DNA of 64,000 bases from Brachynemurus nebulosus (Eukaryota; Arthropoda; Insecta; Neuroptera; Myrmeleontidae). The notes beneath the pieces are model-generated. The model saw only the letters and a program-made list of their open reading frames with translations, ran no database searches and was not told the origin of the DNA. Location of the stretch: NCBI GenBank assembly GCA_035578155.1, contig JAPWDM010000001.1, forward strand, positions 82,562,561 through 82,626,560, given 5' to 3'. Every line of letters starts with the position of its first letter. Positions within the stretch are counted from its first letter, which is position 1. The translations under genes were made by a program, and so were the position numbers. Shown in pieces: positions 1-12,014 of this stretch.

Positions 1-1005
1 ACTAAAAAAAATCAATATCACGGAAACTTTTAAATTTTTTTATCCAAAAATACTTGTGGTTATTTAAGACCCAGAAAGGCATACTTTCACCAAGTTTCGT
101 AAAAATTAAATTATTTTTGTGGAAATGAGAAATATAAAACGAAATATAGAAAAAAAACAACAAAGTTCGCATTTTTCTCCGAAATTTTGAGGTTATGTGA
201 AAAAGTGACCTTCACAAAAGTTGTAGATTTTTGCATGATCTACAACTTTTGTAAAGGATAATTTTTTCTTTGACTTCGACTTTCGCCGGAAATTGCAATA
301 TTACAATTTTTCAGTCTTTGGAACCCCCAAATCAATCCTCCACCGCTCCTGCTCACGAATTTATTTTTTTTTACGTTTATTATAAGCCTCTTTACCATTT
401 CCACTTATAAAAGTCTAGGTAACAATTTTTTTTCTCTCTATGTGTAATTTAGTTAGACTATTTTGGCTAAATATTTACTGTATAATGTTATATGTACTAT
501 ATGAACCCTCTATAACTACACATAGTTTCGGTTTTTCTTAGTTTTTGTATTGATACCAGTAAAAGTCCATCAGTTTCTTTGCAAAATTTAAAAGAGCATA
601 AAATTCTGAACACAATGAACCCAAAATCATCTATTTAAGTCATTAGAGATTTTGGCCAGGGCTGTCCAAATTTGACCTAATTTGAGTGCATAGAAATACG
701 AAACTGTACAATATAGAACAAGTTTTATTACGTTGTAATGTACTATGGAGCTTCATGAATTTACCCACAAAAAATCATCCAATTCAAATCCCTCGTTTGG
801 AAAATATAGAATTTTTTATAAAAGAGATGCAAAAAAACGTGATAATTACCGCAATTTTCGAAGCAAAATATCTCGAGCCTAAATAATAATTTTGAGAAAT
901 AAATATCAAAATTGGACATAGCTCTACTGGTAGATAAATTATAGTGAATATGAAAAAAATCTGAGAACTTGACTTTTAAGACTGGTCGAATTGACGTGAA
1001 AAGGT

Positions 1006-1007
<2 letters not shown>
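1..1007. other. AT-rich stretch without a recognisable gene
   Basis: The short open frames here have no recognisable motif and look like chance readings of AT-rich DNA. The only structure I can support is the hairpin listed next. The first 260 bases read like repeat-derived DNA, with runs of A and T and no splice-like landmarks. Confidence 0.5.
214..252. repeat. perfect 15-bp inverted repeat (hairpin)
   Basis: ACAAAAGTTGTAGAT at 214-228 is followed after a 9-base loop by its exact reverse complement at 238-252. The arms are perfect. It could be the tip of a decayed foldback or MITE. No target duplication is visible around it. Confidence 0.8.
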
Positions 1008-1067
<60 letters not shown>

Positions 1068-1082
1068 ATTATTATTATTATT
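1008..1082. repeat. (TA)n then (TTA)n microsatellite
   Basis: About 27 TA units run directly into about seven TTA units. On the minus strand this is a (TAA)n tract immediately downstream of the 3' end of the LINE at 1083-6950, so the TAA part may be that element's 3' tail; simple-repeat 3' tails are common in RTE-type LINEs. Confidence 0.85.
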
Positions 1083-1231
1083 AGCCATTCCAGTACAAAA
1101 AAATAAAAGTAATATATAATACAATACAAAAGAAAATAATAATACAATACAAATTAAAATATATACAAAAAGACGAAAATTAAATTAAATTCTGTAAACT
1201 AAATATCTAAAAGTACTAAAAATAAAGTGTT

Positions 1232-1680
1232 TTAATACTGGACCACCCACTGCTGGGTAAAGGCCTCCCCCAATAAGTTCCATTCCTTCCTATTCTGTGT
1301 CTTCCTCCACCAAAAACGATCTATTTTCTGTAGTTCATCACGCCATCTCCTTTTTTGTCGACCAATATTTCTTTTTCCTTTGCATGGGATCCATTCAGTT
1401 ACCATTTTTGCCCATCTGTCGTTTTGCATACGCATAACATGACCTGCCCAATCCCACTTCAACTTTTTTGCCCTGATCACTACGTCTACTAGCCCGCTTC
1501 GTAACCTCAATTCTCTGTTTTTAATACGCTGTCGACGATTTACACCTAGCATTCGCCGTTCCATGGCTCGTTGACATACTCTAAGTTTATTAATGTTTTC
1601 TGATTTTAAAGACCATGTTTGTGCACCGTATGTAAGAGCAGGAAGAATAACACTTTGGAAAGCTTTCTTCTTTAATGAAA
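1232..1680 (-). pseudogene. LINE ORF2 C-terminal domain
   Basis: The minus strand reads AMERRMLGVNRRQRI, WDWAGHVMRM and GRQKRRWRDEL, a conserved C-terminal block found after the RT in RTE-like LINEs (the 'WAGH...R.W...RRWRD' signature). It ends QQWVVQY then stop at 1232. It is out of phase with the RT core because of the shift near 1680. Confidence 0.8.
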
Positions 1681-2597
1681 TGGGAAAATGACATTATCTG
1701 TTTTATCGACCAAAATTTGTTCCAGCCACTACCAATTCTTCGTTTAATTTCTTTTGTTTGACGATTTTTAAAAGATATAAGTTGCCCAAGGTACACAAAA
1801 TCTTGTACTCTCTCCACTTGAGTATTTTCTAAAAACAAGGAACTTGTATTCTCATCATTTGACAGATATCTTGTTTTGGAAAGATTTATTTGCAACCCTA
1901 CATTTTTACATTCAATATTTAAATCATTCACCATGGATTGTAATGAAGGTAGATCCGAACTAAAAAGGACAATATCGTCCGCAAAGCGTAAGTTATTTAA
2001 GCGTTTACCATTAATAACAACACCTAGATGCTCCCAGTTCATTCTCCTAAAAACAGATTCTAACGTAGCATTAAAAATAATTGGTGACATTGGATCTCCT
2101 TGCCGTACACCTTTCTGTACTGGAAAATCTGGGCCCGTTTTTTCCATCTTGATTCTTGATTTACTATTGTTATAAATATACTTTATAATATTAATTATTT
2201 TCGTGGGAACACCTTGCTCTTTGAGTGCATCGTATATTGCATTGTGTTTGATACTGTCGAAAGCTTTAGTAAAGTCTATGAACACCATATATAATTTCTG
2301 GTTATATTCTTTGGTTTTTTCAATTAGGTGATTTACTACATGAAGTTGATCCATAGTTGAGTACGAGCTTCGGAAACCTGCTTGCTCATTTGGCTGTTGA
2401 AATTCTAAAATTTGATGCAATCTTTTTTTCAAAACTGACGCAAAAACTTTGTAGAGAGCGGATGAAAGCGAGATAGGACGATAGTTATTTAGATCTTTAC
2501 TATTCTGTTTTTTTGGCAACAGTATAATATCAGCTACTAACCATTGTTCAGGCACGATTTCTAGCTGCAAAATACTATTAAAAAGTAAAGTTAAGGG
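1590..2597 (-). pseudogene. LINE ORF2 reverse transcriptase core
   Basis: Ordered RT motifs are clear: NNYRPISLSSALYKVFA, NEQAGFRSSYSTMDQL, FIDFTKAFDS, VRQGDPMSPIIFNATLE and the catalytic FADDIVLFS. The RT copies element RNA at the nicked target. The open frame runs 326 residues and ends in a shifted tail: near 1670-1690 the phase changes and the true continuation (LPALTYGAQTW on the same strand) is out of frame. The FADD catalytic pair itself is intact. Confidence 0.92.
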
Positions 2598-4478
2598 TGT
2601 GACCCCTTTATTTTGGACAATCGCTAAATTTTAAATATCTAAAAAAAAATGAATACATGTTACGGTGATTAAGCTGCCCCTTTTGGTGCGCAATGCCAAA
2701 TCTATCAGGTCACTAAGCGGGCAGTTGATTCGCGTGATAGCCAAAACTCGACCTTATTCCGATATAATATACGGCGCTGTGAATTGCTATGAACGACGGG
2801 GACCTCACTGATTGCAGACCAGTTTGAATGTTACGATGTAATACATAAGCAGTGGAAGCCTGGAGAATTAACTAGTCGTGTGTACAGCTGTGAGTACCAG
2901 GTCTCCGCCGACAACTGACCACCAAACTTCAGAACAGTAGGTACGTATTTAGCCCGTACGCTAAAGGTGATGATGAGTGAGAGAGAGGCTGAAAAATTAA
3001 ATTTCTGTGGGGAAAATAGAGAAAGACATACAAGTAATATTCACAATATATTTACATAAACGGAATCAAAATTGGCGTTACAATTATAAAGTACTTGTTT
3101 TCAAACATTTACAATATTTGGTGAGTTTAATTTTACTTAACAAATTTTAATTAATTCTAAAAAAAAAAAAAAAAAAATCTCTTATACAAAATTCCGGATT
3201 CTAATATTTATAAATAAAATAAATATCCGGATTACGAACCACTGAGGTTTGTCGCCAATTTATCTCATGTTGAAAATTATGAATTTTTATCGATCACCAT
3301 GATCAAGATACATGAGATAAAATGACGCCATTCTACGTATCCGATAGTGTATGTCCAAATTGAGTGTGTGTTTCTTTAAAATTATTTTTTGATTTTTTTG
3401 CGTGTCAATAGTTAAATGTATTCCTAATTATGTTATGTTTTCTTTTTTATTTGTAGACCAAATTTTACCAATGATGTGGATAGGTAATTTGCGAAAATTA
3501 TTTTTATGAAATTATATGGTGTTTTTCAAAGGTAGTTTTACTCGTTACAGTAACCAGTGATTTGTTATAATTATTTGAAATGATTTGATACGACCGGGGA
3601 TACACCAGATGATTGGTGAGGATTGAATTAGGTGAGTTGTCGAGGTTAATTTAAAATTATTTGATTCTAAATGTAATTTGAAATCTATTTACAGGCCATT
3701 ACGCCCCAAACACAATAAAATTATTAATGACGTGGATCAATAGTAAGTAATCTACTCGATTTCAATTGTTTACAAATCAGAATCAAGGTTATTAACAAAA
3801 TCTCGTTCTTTCCAGATCCAGTGATTAAGCAACGCGATAATTCGCACACAATATGGAAATAACTGGCCGGGTAAGAATTTCGATTTTGGTCTGAATAAGA
3901 AAATAAGCAATCAATTTACAAATAAATATGATGAAAGTCAACTTACATAAAAAAATTTTTGAAAAGAAAAAAAAATTTGAATGAACGTAGTAACACGAGG
4001 TGAGGTAGTCACTTCCCAGTAGATTATTTAGATTTTTAAGTATGATGATGTGGTTCGTTCGACGACTATTTTAAGAGAGCCAGATGTAGAAATTTTTTCT
4101 ACTTGCTAACCTCTGAGTAGCGACTACCTTTACAATATTATGTAATTCTCGGTACAATTCAGATTGAATTACCTCGATCATTCAATTAAGATATTATTTA
4201 TCATTGATTGATTATTATTGGTATTTTATTTCTGATTGATTACAGAGTGTCCCAGGTCGATTTCACCTACCGGGCGTTTCGTAACCTTTTGCTTAGATTT
4301 TTTTTTTCTCTTTTTTTTTTCTATTAATTTATTTTTCTTTTAATATTTAATAATTGTAGATTAAGAGATGTAAGTGATTAATAAATCTAGTTAAATTGAA
4401 TTAATGAATTTTGGTAAATTTTTATTGTTTTTTTTTTTTTTTTGTATACCAATTGATTGCGTAACGTACTTCGTTACA
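2598..4478. mobile_element. solo LTR nested in the LINE
   Basis: The insert starts TGTGACCCC and ends TTCGTTACA, matching the TGTNAC...GTNACA terminal pattern of Ty3/Gypsy LTRs. It is flanked by a 4-bp direct repeat AGGG (2594-2597 and 4479-4482). Removing the insert and one AGGG restores the LINE reading frame across the junction (minus strand KPLTLLFNS). At 1881 bp it is long for an LTR. No gag, pol or second LTR is inside, and no coding frame of note, so a solo LTR left by recombination is the simplest reading; a non-autonomous LARD/TRIM derivative is possible. Confidence 0.75.
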
Positions 4479-4482
4479 AGGG

Positions 4483-5193
4483 CTTAAGTATTTTTTGTGT
4501 TGCCAACTTCAGTATTTCATTAGTTAATCCATCTCGTCCCGGGCACTTGTTATTTTTTATTTCTTTAGTGCTTGCGCAATTTCTTCTTTTATGAATTCTG
4601 GGACCTTAATAGATATTGTATTTGAAATGGTGACAGTGTTTTGAAAACTTTGATCAGTATACAGGTTTTTATAAAAAGCGGTAGCAGTTGCAATTATGTT
4701 TTCACGATCATGTATAATTTCTTCTTGCCTTCTGATATTTGGAATCCACTCCTTCCCATGCGATAACATATTTTTTATTTTTTTTTGTCGAGCCTGAATT
4801 TTCCATTATATCATTAATTATTCTTGTATTGTATTCAAAGATATCTCGACGAATTTCTTTTCTAACTAGTTTCTTTAGTTCCGCTAATTCAACTTTCTGC
4901 CGGTCAGATTTGTCTTTAATAAATCTAATTTTGTCCCTTTTCTTTATGAGCTCTCTTGTATTTTCGGAAATTTTTTGAGTTTTGCCTTCGGAATTTTCTT
5001 TTACAGTTAGAGATTTTTGTGTATCCATTAGCACTCGCTCGATCACATTATATTGTTCCTGAACATTGAAATCCCTATTCCAAGTTCTTTCCAGATTGCC
5101 TTCTATTATTCTTTCTAAGTCCAGTCTTTGTTCGCTGGTAATAGTAACTTTTGGCAAAATTGGTTTTACTAATTTTCTCCTTTTCATTTTCAA
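4483..5193 (-). pseudogene. LINE ORF2 linker and start of reverse transcriptase
   Basis: The K/E-rich segment between endonuclease and RT lies at about 4708-5193. It continues, with a frame change near 4708-4769, into the RT palm entrance: the minus strand reads CPGRDGLTNEILK at about 4510-4550, the usual 'PG.DGLTNE' motif, after another shift near 4557. It stops exactly at the right edge of the solo LTR and resumes at 2597. Two or more frameshifts make it non-functional. Confidence 0.75.
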
Positions 5194-5258
5194 ATATTCC
5201 CTGTTAATATTTGCGATTAACAGTCTGTGGTCTGTTTCAAAACCTAAGTTAAATACCT

Positions 5259-6045
5259 TTACATTTGATACAAATTTCTCGTTTGTTCATTTGGGCTTAA
5301 CCAGGTCCATCTCTTCCCACTTCTTGCTTTAAAAAAGGTATTACCAAATTTCAACTGGAAAGCTTGGGCGAACTGAATAAGACGAAAACCTCTAATATTC
5401 CTTTTCCCATAGCAATAATTACCTATAAGCTGGTCTTCACCATATTCTCTCTGTCCCACTTGGCTGTTGAAGTCTCCCATAATAATTGGATGCTCATTTT
5501 TTACCTCTTGATAGGCTTCTTCCAACTTATTATAAAATAATTCCATTTCTTCATTTGTATGTCCTGAGGTTGGTGCATAAACCTGTACTAAAGACAGAGT
5601 TCCTCGTGTGGTTTTCATCTGTAATACACATATTCTTTCCGAAAGGGCTTTGCAACTGATAATACTTTCTTTAATATCTTTATGTATTAAGAAACCTACT
5701 CCGAACTGTCCTTTTGTTTCTCCATAATGGTAGAATAAATGTCCGGATTTTAATTCTACTAATTTCTCCCAGTTTCTTCGTACTTCAGCTAAACCAATAA
5801 CATGCCATTTTATATTGTTTAACGACTCTAAAAGTTCTTCTAATCGATTTTCATGTAGTAAAGTTCGAACATTTAGTGTACCAATAGTGAGTTGCTTTTC
5901 TTTTAAAACATTTTTTTTTAATTTTATTATATTGGGGGGTTGGGTCAATTAATCCCTCGCTGACCAGACTTTCTGGGATATTCAACTCTGAATCAATTAA
6001 ATTTGCTGTTGTTATTGAACACGAGTTGCCGTAATTTTTTGCCAA
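5259..6045 (-). pseudogene. LINE ORF2 N-terminus: AP-type endonuclease domain
   Basis: The frame shows TIGTLNVRTL, GLAEVRRNW, VGFLIHKDI, QVYAPTSGHT and IIMGDFNSQVG, the ordered motifs of the exonuclease-endonuclease-phosphatase fold used by LINEs to nick target DNA. Insect genome annotations often label such copies 'craniofacial development protein 2-like'. A short upstream frame (5851-6045) overlaps in another phase and a second shift occurs near 5285, where the expected catalytic SDH region near the domain end should follow. The domain is therefore split from the downstream RT. Function as endonuclease is family knowledge; loss of function is inferred from the shifts. Confidence 0.85.
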
Positions 6046-6081
6046 GTTCGTCTTAGTTTTGCAGTGAGTGGTTAGAATTTG

Positions 6082-6924
6082 TTATTTATTTTTTGGTATC
6101 ACTGTATCGTGTAATGTTTCTAACTCCAAATCACTCTGACTCGATTGACTATCAGTGTCTCTGGCCGAGTCCTGCTGTTTTCCAGAGAATGCTGCTTCTA
6201 TTGATATTTGACTGTGTTTAGACTTCGAGATAATTCTTGACTGTTTCTTCTTCTGTGTGTTGGGAGTGCTTGTTTTTGGAGAAAATTGAATTGGAGATTC
6301 TTCTAATTGTCTTTTCTTCAGATTTAACTTCTCACTTTCCGGTTTATTGTTTTCTAACACAATTAATTTATCATATCGAAGTACTGCTTTCTTTCCTTCT
6401 TTTTGCGCTTCTAATACTAACGGTTGTAGTTCTTTTCTTTTAATTAGTACTTTTGGGGGATAGTCTTCTTTGATGTATAAATTCGTATTCAAGAGTTCTT
6501 TTTTATTTTTTAGAATCATTAATTTTTTTCGAAAAGTTGTAAATCCTACGACAATTGGTCTTATTTTATTGCTCTCTTTACGACCCACTCTTCTTACAAA
6601 ATCGAGTTCATCCACCTGGAGATTAACCTTCATTTTATTGTTTATTATATCCAACACCAGCTTTTCCAAACTAAAGTAGTCCCATTCTGTTTCTTCAACT
6701 CCGAAGAATAGTAAATGTTTCCGACGATTATCTCGTTCTAATTTATCAATTCTTGCTTCCTGAATTTCAATTTTTTCTTTTATCTCATTATACTGATCCG
6801 TTATTAATACCAATTTACTGTCCATTATTTCTGATATTTGCTTTGTTTGCTCCAGTAACAATTTCTGCATCTCATTTTTAATATCTTGCATCGATACATT
6901 CATTTTTGCTTTTGTTGTATACAC
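6082..6924 (-). CDS. LINE ORF1 protein (coiled-coil, nucleic-acid binding)
   Basis: A 280-residue open frame. Residues about 10-70 are rich in E, K, I and L in heptad-like order and probably form a coiled coil, ending in RIDKLERDNRRKHLLFFGVEE. The central part (about 65-190) resembles the RRM plus C-terminal domain of L1-type ORF1 proteins, with DFVRRVGRK and YPPKVLIKRKEL as landmarks. The last 80 residues are a polar S/K/Q tail. In this class ORF1p coats the element RNA. The frame is intact, unlike ORF2, and ends about 36 bases before ORF2. It is the only protein of this copy that could still be made. L1-type similarity is judged by eye. Confidence 0.75.
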   Translation of the reverse strand: MYTTKAKMNVSMQDIKNEMQKLLLEQTKQISEIMDSKLVLITDQYNEIKEKIEIQEARIDKLERDNRRKHLLFFGVEETEWDYFSLEKLVLDIINNKMKVNLQVDELDFVRRVGRKESNKIRPIVVGFTTFRKKLMILKNKKELLNTNLYIKEDYPPKVLIKRKELQPLVLEAQKEGKKAVLRYDKLIVLENNKPESEKLNLKKRQLEESPIQFSPKTSTPNTQKKKQSRIISKSKHSQISIEAAFSGKQQDSARDTDSQSSQSDLELETLHDTVIPKNK

Positions 6925-6950
6925 AGGTATAATATGTATTATGATTATAA

Positions 6951-7427
6951 CTTTTTTTTTTTTTAATTACACTAGGAAGCTAGTACACCTTTTTTTTTAA
7001 ATTTGAGTTTAGTATAGCTCGTTAATTAATTTTGTGAAAAATAAAAATTCTGTTTTATTCACTCGAGTAGGATTTGATCGCTGGTACTGTTGGTTTACAG
7101 TCGGTGATTATATGCACCGGGCTATTTCCCGATATTAATTTTTGTGCTTTAAATTAAATCGTATAGTATACAGCAATTTATTTAGCAGATATAGAATTTT
7201 TATGACGAATCGTCCATCAATGAATATAACCTTTACTTTTTATTATTTAATATTTATAATTTTCTTTATTTCATAAACACAGTCTTTATTAAATACAATT
7301 TTACACTATAATTTTGTAATTGTGGATATTGTTTTAATTAATTAATTTTTGATTTAAATTTTTTTTTTTACTTCATAAAACTTTGCAACAATCAAACACG
7401 TCTATACACTAGAACTGACAAACAGCA

Positions 7428-7430
<3 letters not shown>
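6951..7430. other. AT-rich spacer
   Basis: No open frame with recognisable content. Probably contains the 5' untranslated start of the LINE and anonymous AT-rich DNA. Confidence 0.5.
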
Positions 7431-7523
<93 letters not shown>

Positions 7524-7539
7524 AATATATATATATATA
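7431..7539. repeat. (TA)n microsatellite
   Basis: About 45 TA units, one GTAA interruption at 7521, then more TA. It directly precedes the dispersed repeat at 7540-7690, the same arrangement (inverted) as at 32345-32559. Confidence 0.9.
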
Positions 7540-7690
7540 AATTTTAGTATATATTATTTTCGGTTTCTAGGGACCTCAAAACAAATTTCTGCCATAGTGC
7601 CGAGCTCAAGTCACGTCATGAGACCTACTGTAATAGCTGAATTTCCATTCTGGAATTCGCTAAAAAGAATGGACGTGTTCTCGCTTCTCG
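7540..7690 (+). repeat. dispersed repeat, copy 1 (inverted match at 32345-32490)
   Basis: The sequence GGGACCTCAAAACAAATTTC near 7570 and the following approximately 100 bases match the reverse complement of 32345-32490, including TAGCTGAATTTC and the GGAATTCGCTAAAA region. Both copies lie next to a long (TA)n tract, so the tract is probably part of the element. Family not recognised. Confidence 0.65.
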
Positions 7691-9271
7691 TGCTGTTAAT
7701 AGGGTCTTGGTTCCAAATAAAGTCTCCTATATCAATTGAGTATGTATTAGCCAAATTTCAGGGTAAAAAATATTTTTCGTCACTCGACCTTACGTCTGGA
7801 TTCTGGCAGGTGCCATTACATCCAGACAGTAGAAAATTTACTAGATTTTTGCTTAACGGCAAATATTACCAATTTAAAAGACTCCCGTTTGGCCTAAATC
7901 TGGCGGTGAGTACTTTCCAAAAATGCCTGGACCAAGCTTTGGGACAGGATGTTAACCAGTTTTGCCATGTTTCGTTGTTGGCATGGAGTCATATCTCGAA
8001 CATCTAAAAATTATTCTCAATAAATTAGCTCTGGCAGGTTTTGCCCTTAATTTTGACAAGTGCGAATTTTTCAAACAAGAAATTCCTCGGCCATATTGTA
8101 TCGAGTTTTGGAATCAGAATGGATGAGCAAAAGGTGCAGGCTATTACTAGTTTAGAACCCCCGAAATCTGCCAAAAAGTTGCAATCCATTTTAGGATTAT
8201 TTAATTTTTATCGTCGTTTCTTCAACAATTTTAGTTTTTTACTGCAAAGTTAACACCACTGTTTAAAAAAGGTGCAAAATGGGTCTAGGGTCCCTAACAG
8301 CAAGGTACTTTTGATATACTCAAAGAAAAATTTAAAAATTCGGTCGCTCTTTCTTATCCAAATTTTAACAAAATTTTTTATGTGAATGTTGACTCATCTG
8401 ATTTCGCAATCTGGTTACTTATATCAGTTAGATGGCAATAATAATCACCTACCGATCAGTTTTGTATCACGTAGGTTATCTGAATCAGAGAAAAAATTTA
8501 CTATCTCAGAGAAAGAACTTCTTAGTGTGGTTTGCGTAAATTTCGAACTTATATTTTCGGGCACCGCCTAATTCTCAAAACCGATCATAAAGCATTAACT
8601 TTCGCACTCAACGCCAAAGTTACGGGCAATGGACTGTTACGTTGGCTCGTTTCCCTGAACGATTTCAATTTTGAAGTTGAATACTGGAGGGATAAGGAAA
8701 ATTTTGTTGCCGACCTATTTTCGCGCAATCCTCAGCCGTCATGTTATCACAATTTTAACAATAACCCAGTTAACTTAGAGGCTAATAATTTTGAAGTTTT
8801 AGTTTTTGATGATATTTCAACTTCGGGTTTTGATGTCGATTTACAGCATATCAACCTTTCTATGGTATGTAGTATTAAATTAGATTTTAATATTAACGAA
8901 ATTAGAAGAATTTCAAAGAATATCAGTGAATTTCAGGTCAATGACCAGTATTGTATGATAGTAATATTTCAAATAACATTAACAATTTCAATAATAATTT
9001 TACTATTTTTAACAACATTCTTTTTCGTAAAAAACACGTATCTCCTTTCAACTGGTTACTTGTTCCAGAGGTTTTATCGAAGGATATCATTTTGTTCTAT
9101 CATAAATATTACTGTGTTCTTCTTATTAATCAGCATTTTTTCATTAATAACATTTATAGCAAAGTCCAATCAGTTGTAAAATCGTGTGTTCTTTGTAAAA
9201 AAACAAAGGTTTCCTACCAATACTGTGAACGTCCGTTACATAATATCATTTCTAGTAAACCAAGAGAGCTG
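7691..9271 (+). pseudogene. Ty3/Gypsy pol fragment (RT, RNase H, start of integrase)
   Basis: RT motifs FSSLDLTSGFWQVPL, GKYYQFKRLPFGL and FLGHIVSSFGIRM are followed by RNase H motifs (SFVSRRLSESEKKFTISEKE, LKTDHKALTFA, DFNFEVEYW, ADLFSRNPQ) and the integrase HHCC finger (FYHKYY...CVLCKKTK), ending at ISSKPREL where the integrase core should begin. The order is that of a normal Ty3/Gypsy pol. There are several frameshifts (about 7985, 8090, 8250-8400, 8560, 8930). The region expected to hold the YVDD/FVDD catalytic pair near 7960-7985 reads without it, so the RT active site appears lost. No LTR, gag or protease is attached. A decayed internal fragment. Confidence 0.85.
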
Positions 9272-12014
9272 TAATGACTAGTAAAAAGATAAAAAAAAGG
9301 GGGAAGAAACATTCATTTCCATTTTAAACATTAATACCGGTTGGTTTTGTTGGTCGATTTTTTTTTTTTTTTTTATAAGGAATTTTCTTTTTAATCATTA
9401 TTTTTTTCTAATGGATATTGTTTTTCATTTGCGTCATCATAAAATAAATGAATTAATACTGTTGGTAAAATAAAACTTTTCTTTTAGCAATAATTGAGCA
9501 ATTTTTTTTAGACCGACCTTTTAGTCATTGACTTGTAATTATATTTTATGTTTCATTTATTTTAAATAAGTTCTAGACTATAAATTTTCTCTTGTATGAT
9601 TTTATGTGGATGAGATGGATTGAAAATATCATATTGGAAAATCGAATGGAGGCGTGGTTTAATATTTAGCCTATCCGCAGTAGTTTTTCGATTTGTCACC
9701 AGATGGCAGCTAAAGAAATAGTGGCAATTTTGAATTGTCCATTTTTGCTTGGCGACAATAAATTATGGGAAAAAAAATAGGAATAACATTCCAAAAATTT
9801 GCTAATTTTTTTTTTCGTTAATTTTTCAGTAGTAGTTAATGTTTGAAATGCTAGTTGCAATACTTAAATCGCTATCAGATATAATAAACGTAGAAAATTT
9901 TGGGAACACAAAATCGCTAGAAACATGTACTTTGAAGTCAGTCAATTCCTTTATGACACTGGTAACATTCGATTCAATTGTAAATTCGATTTCATCAATT
10001 TTTTCTTTCATGACATCAAATACATACACTGCCTTCTTCATCTCCTCTTTCTTTTTTTTCTTTTTCCTTCTAGATTGTTAATTGCTTCTAGATTACCGTG
10101 AGAAATAGTCGGTTATTTCTTATTTGAACATTTTTATGAAGAAATCTTTCTTAAATGTTTTCTCTTTTAATAGGGCTCGAGTTTCTCTTAATGAATCAAA
10201 CTTTGTATTGATTGTATAATACTGAAGCTTGAGAGATGAGACAGATATTTTCTTGATGTATTCTTGATGAGAAATTACTACCTATAGTAGATAGATTAAA
10301 ATATGATTAGGTAGTAAAAAATAAGTTTTGTAATTATACTTATGTAATAAAATCTTGTGGTTTAAAATGAACTGGATAAACTTTCATTGAAGGCATAACT
10401 TTTTTACCCATTTTCTGAATGTTTATCCATGCTAATCAGCGACCAACCAATTATTCTTTGTTATATTACGATTGTAGCAGCATTTGTATATCATTCTTGG
10501 GACCTTCTACTGTTGCATTCAAACATACAACAGTATACTTTTACCTTTTCGTGATGAAAATTCCATAATTTGAACAATTTTCATGTATTAAATTTGATTA
10601 AATTAGGATAAAATATTTTTAATGACAAGTCATAAAAAAATTACAGCTGATTAAAGTTCACTTGATTTAAATAAAATGTACAAATAGCCTTTCCGCAGTA
10701 GTTTATTTTCGGGCCACCAGATAGCATATCAAAATTCTCCGTTTTCCAATATACTTTTTTTTTAGCATTGAACACAAAATTATTTTTTTTTTTTGGCAAC
10801 AATCAAAGTTTTACCAGGAATATTTTTTCTCTCTCTCTTATCTATCATTTCTTTTGTCTTTTAAACGTTATTGTTCAATTTTAGCACATGTTTCAAATTT
10901 TAATATTCACCCTTCGGTTATTATCAAATTTCTCTGAATATTGACGATATTATAATATCTTAAGCGATACCAAATATTATTAATATCTGTATTCTGCACT
11001 AATACCTAATATTTTAGATATGTTTGATATGTATTCCGTAACTAATATGACTAATATAGATACGTATTCCTTGTATTCGTGATATGTAGTCGTTATAAAT
11101 AGATGTACTTAATATCATACGTAGGTATATGCACATAATATTTATTTATTATTTATATATATTTATAATATTTATTTATTATTTATATATATTTATTATT
11201 TAACGTATTTTCAACAAATAAAAATTTTTTAAATTCGACAAATACAAATTTTTTGGTTAAAAAAATTCATCGAGAGTGTGTAGTGGGAATAAGTTTGATG
11301 GGTTTACGTAAAATTTTATGAGACCTTATGAGAAAATGCCTTACATTAGCTAATTTTATAAATAACTTTTTATAACTTGTGCTAACCAAAGATCTTTAGT
11401 AACAATTCTCAGAATTAAATTCTGAATTTCTTTGTTTATGTGAAAAAAGGATCTAAATTTTTGTGTAATATAATAGCCAATAACGTTTAGATATTGTCTA
11501 ATGACACAAAGTATTAAAATGCCACATTTTTTGTGGAATGTTGAGTTTTCGGGAAAACTAAAATAACAGTATGTATGGAAAGATTCATTATTGTATAAAA
11601 TTTGAATACTGGATACAAAACTTCAATTTTATCCTGTAACTTAATTTATTATTGAAATAAATTTTTAAAAAAAAAGCAATCAAAAGAATTTAATAAAAAC
11701 ATAATTATGTAGTTTACTTTATAAAAACTATAATATAATGTCGGTTAATATCGTTAGCTGTGGTGCTGGCCGATCAAGTGTTAGTATGTACGGGTAAAAA
11801 CTTTACAAAAAATATGTGTGGATATGCCGCATTTATCTTATTCATACATTACATTAGTTCAATATAGTTATCTCCTTTTACCAAGAACTACACTAATTTA
11901 TATGGTATGTAAGGTGTACAACTTCGGGTTGTATGTATTTATGTACAGGTTTTATATCGTTACTATAATCATACTAATATATTAGAAGTATCGTTACTAT
12001 ACGTGTGTGAAGTT
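9272..12014. other. long AT-rich region without a recognised gene
   Basis: No known protein motif. A 71-codon minus-strand frame at 9826-10041 (MKKAVYVFDVMKEK...) is preceded by a K/R-rich frame but I do not recognise it. Two direct copies of a short repeat (core CCGCAGTAGTTT then CACCAGAT) occur at about 9667-9720 and 10686-10735, probably remnants of one interspersed family. Confidence 0.5.
11138..11206. repeat. two-copy AT-rich tandem repeat
   Basis: A unit of about 32 bases beginning AATATTTATTTATTATTTAT is present twice in tandem. Simple AT-rich composition; likely replication slippage. Confidence 0.6.

Larger units (their letters stand above)
1083..6950 (-). mobile_element. RTE-like non-LTR retrotransposon (LINE), interrupted by a solo LTR
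   Basis: A near-complete two-ORF LINE lies on the minus strand. ORF1 is at 6082-6924, the ORF2 endonuclease at about 5259-6045, the linker and start of the RT at 4483-5193, the RT core at 1590-2597 and the C-terminal domain at 1232-1680. The coding order is collinear once the insertion at 2598-4478 is ignored. The 3' end probably lies at the TAA tract near 1083. The 5' end near 6950 is only inferred from the start of ORF1. ORF2 carries at least three frameshifts, so this copy is dead. Clade assignment (RTE-like) rests on the AP endonuclease, the FADD-type RT and the WAGH-type C-terminal domain, and is tentative. Confidence 0.85.

Noticed and set aside
761..1147. minus-strand frames reading through the (TA)n/(TTA)n tract
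   Set aside because: The IYIY and NNNN runs are translations of the microsatellite and the rest has no motif.
2598..4478. full LTR retrotransposon in the LINE
   Set aside because: No internal gag-pol and no second LTR; the solo-LTR reading explains the ends and the duplication.
9826..10081. 71-codon minus frame and 80-codon plus frame
   Set aside because: Overlapping frames on both strands with no recognised domain; kept only as a note in the region entry.
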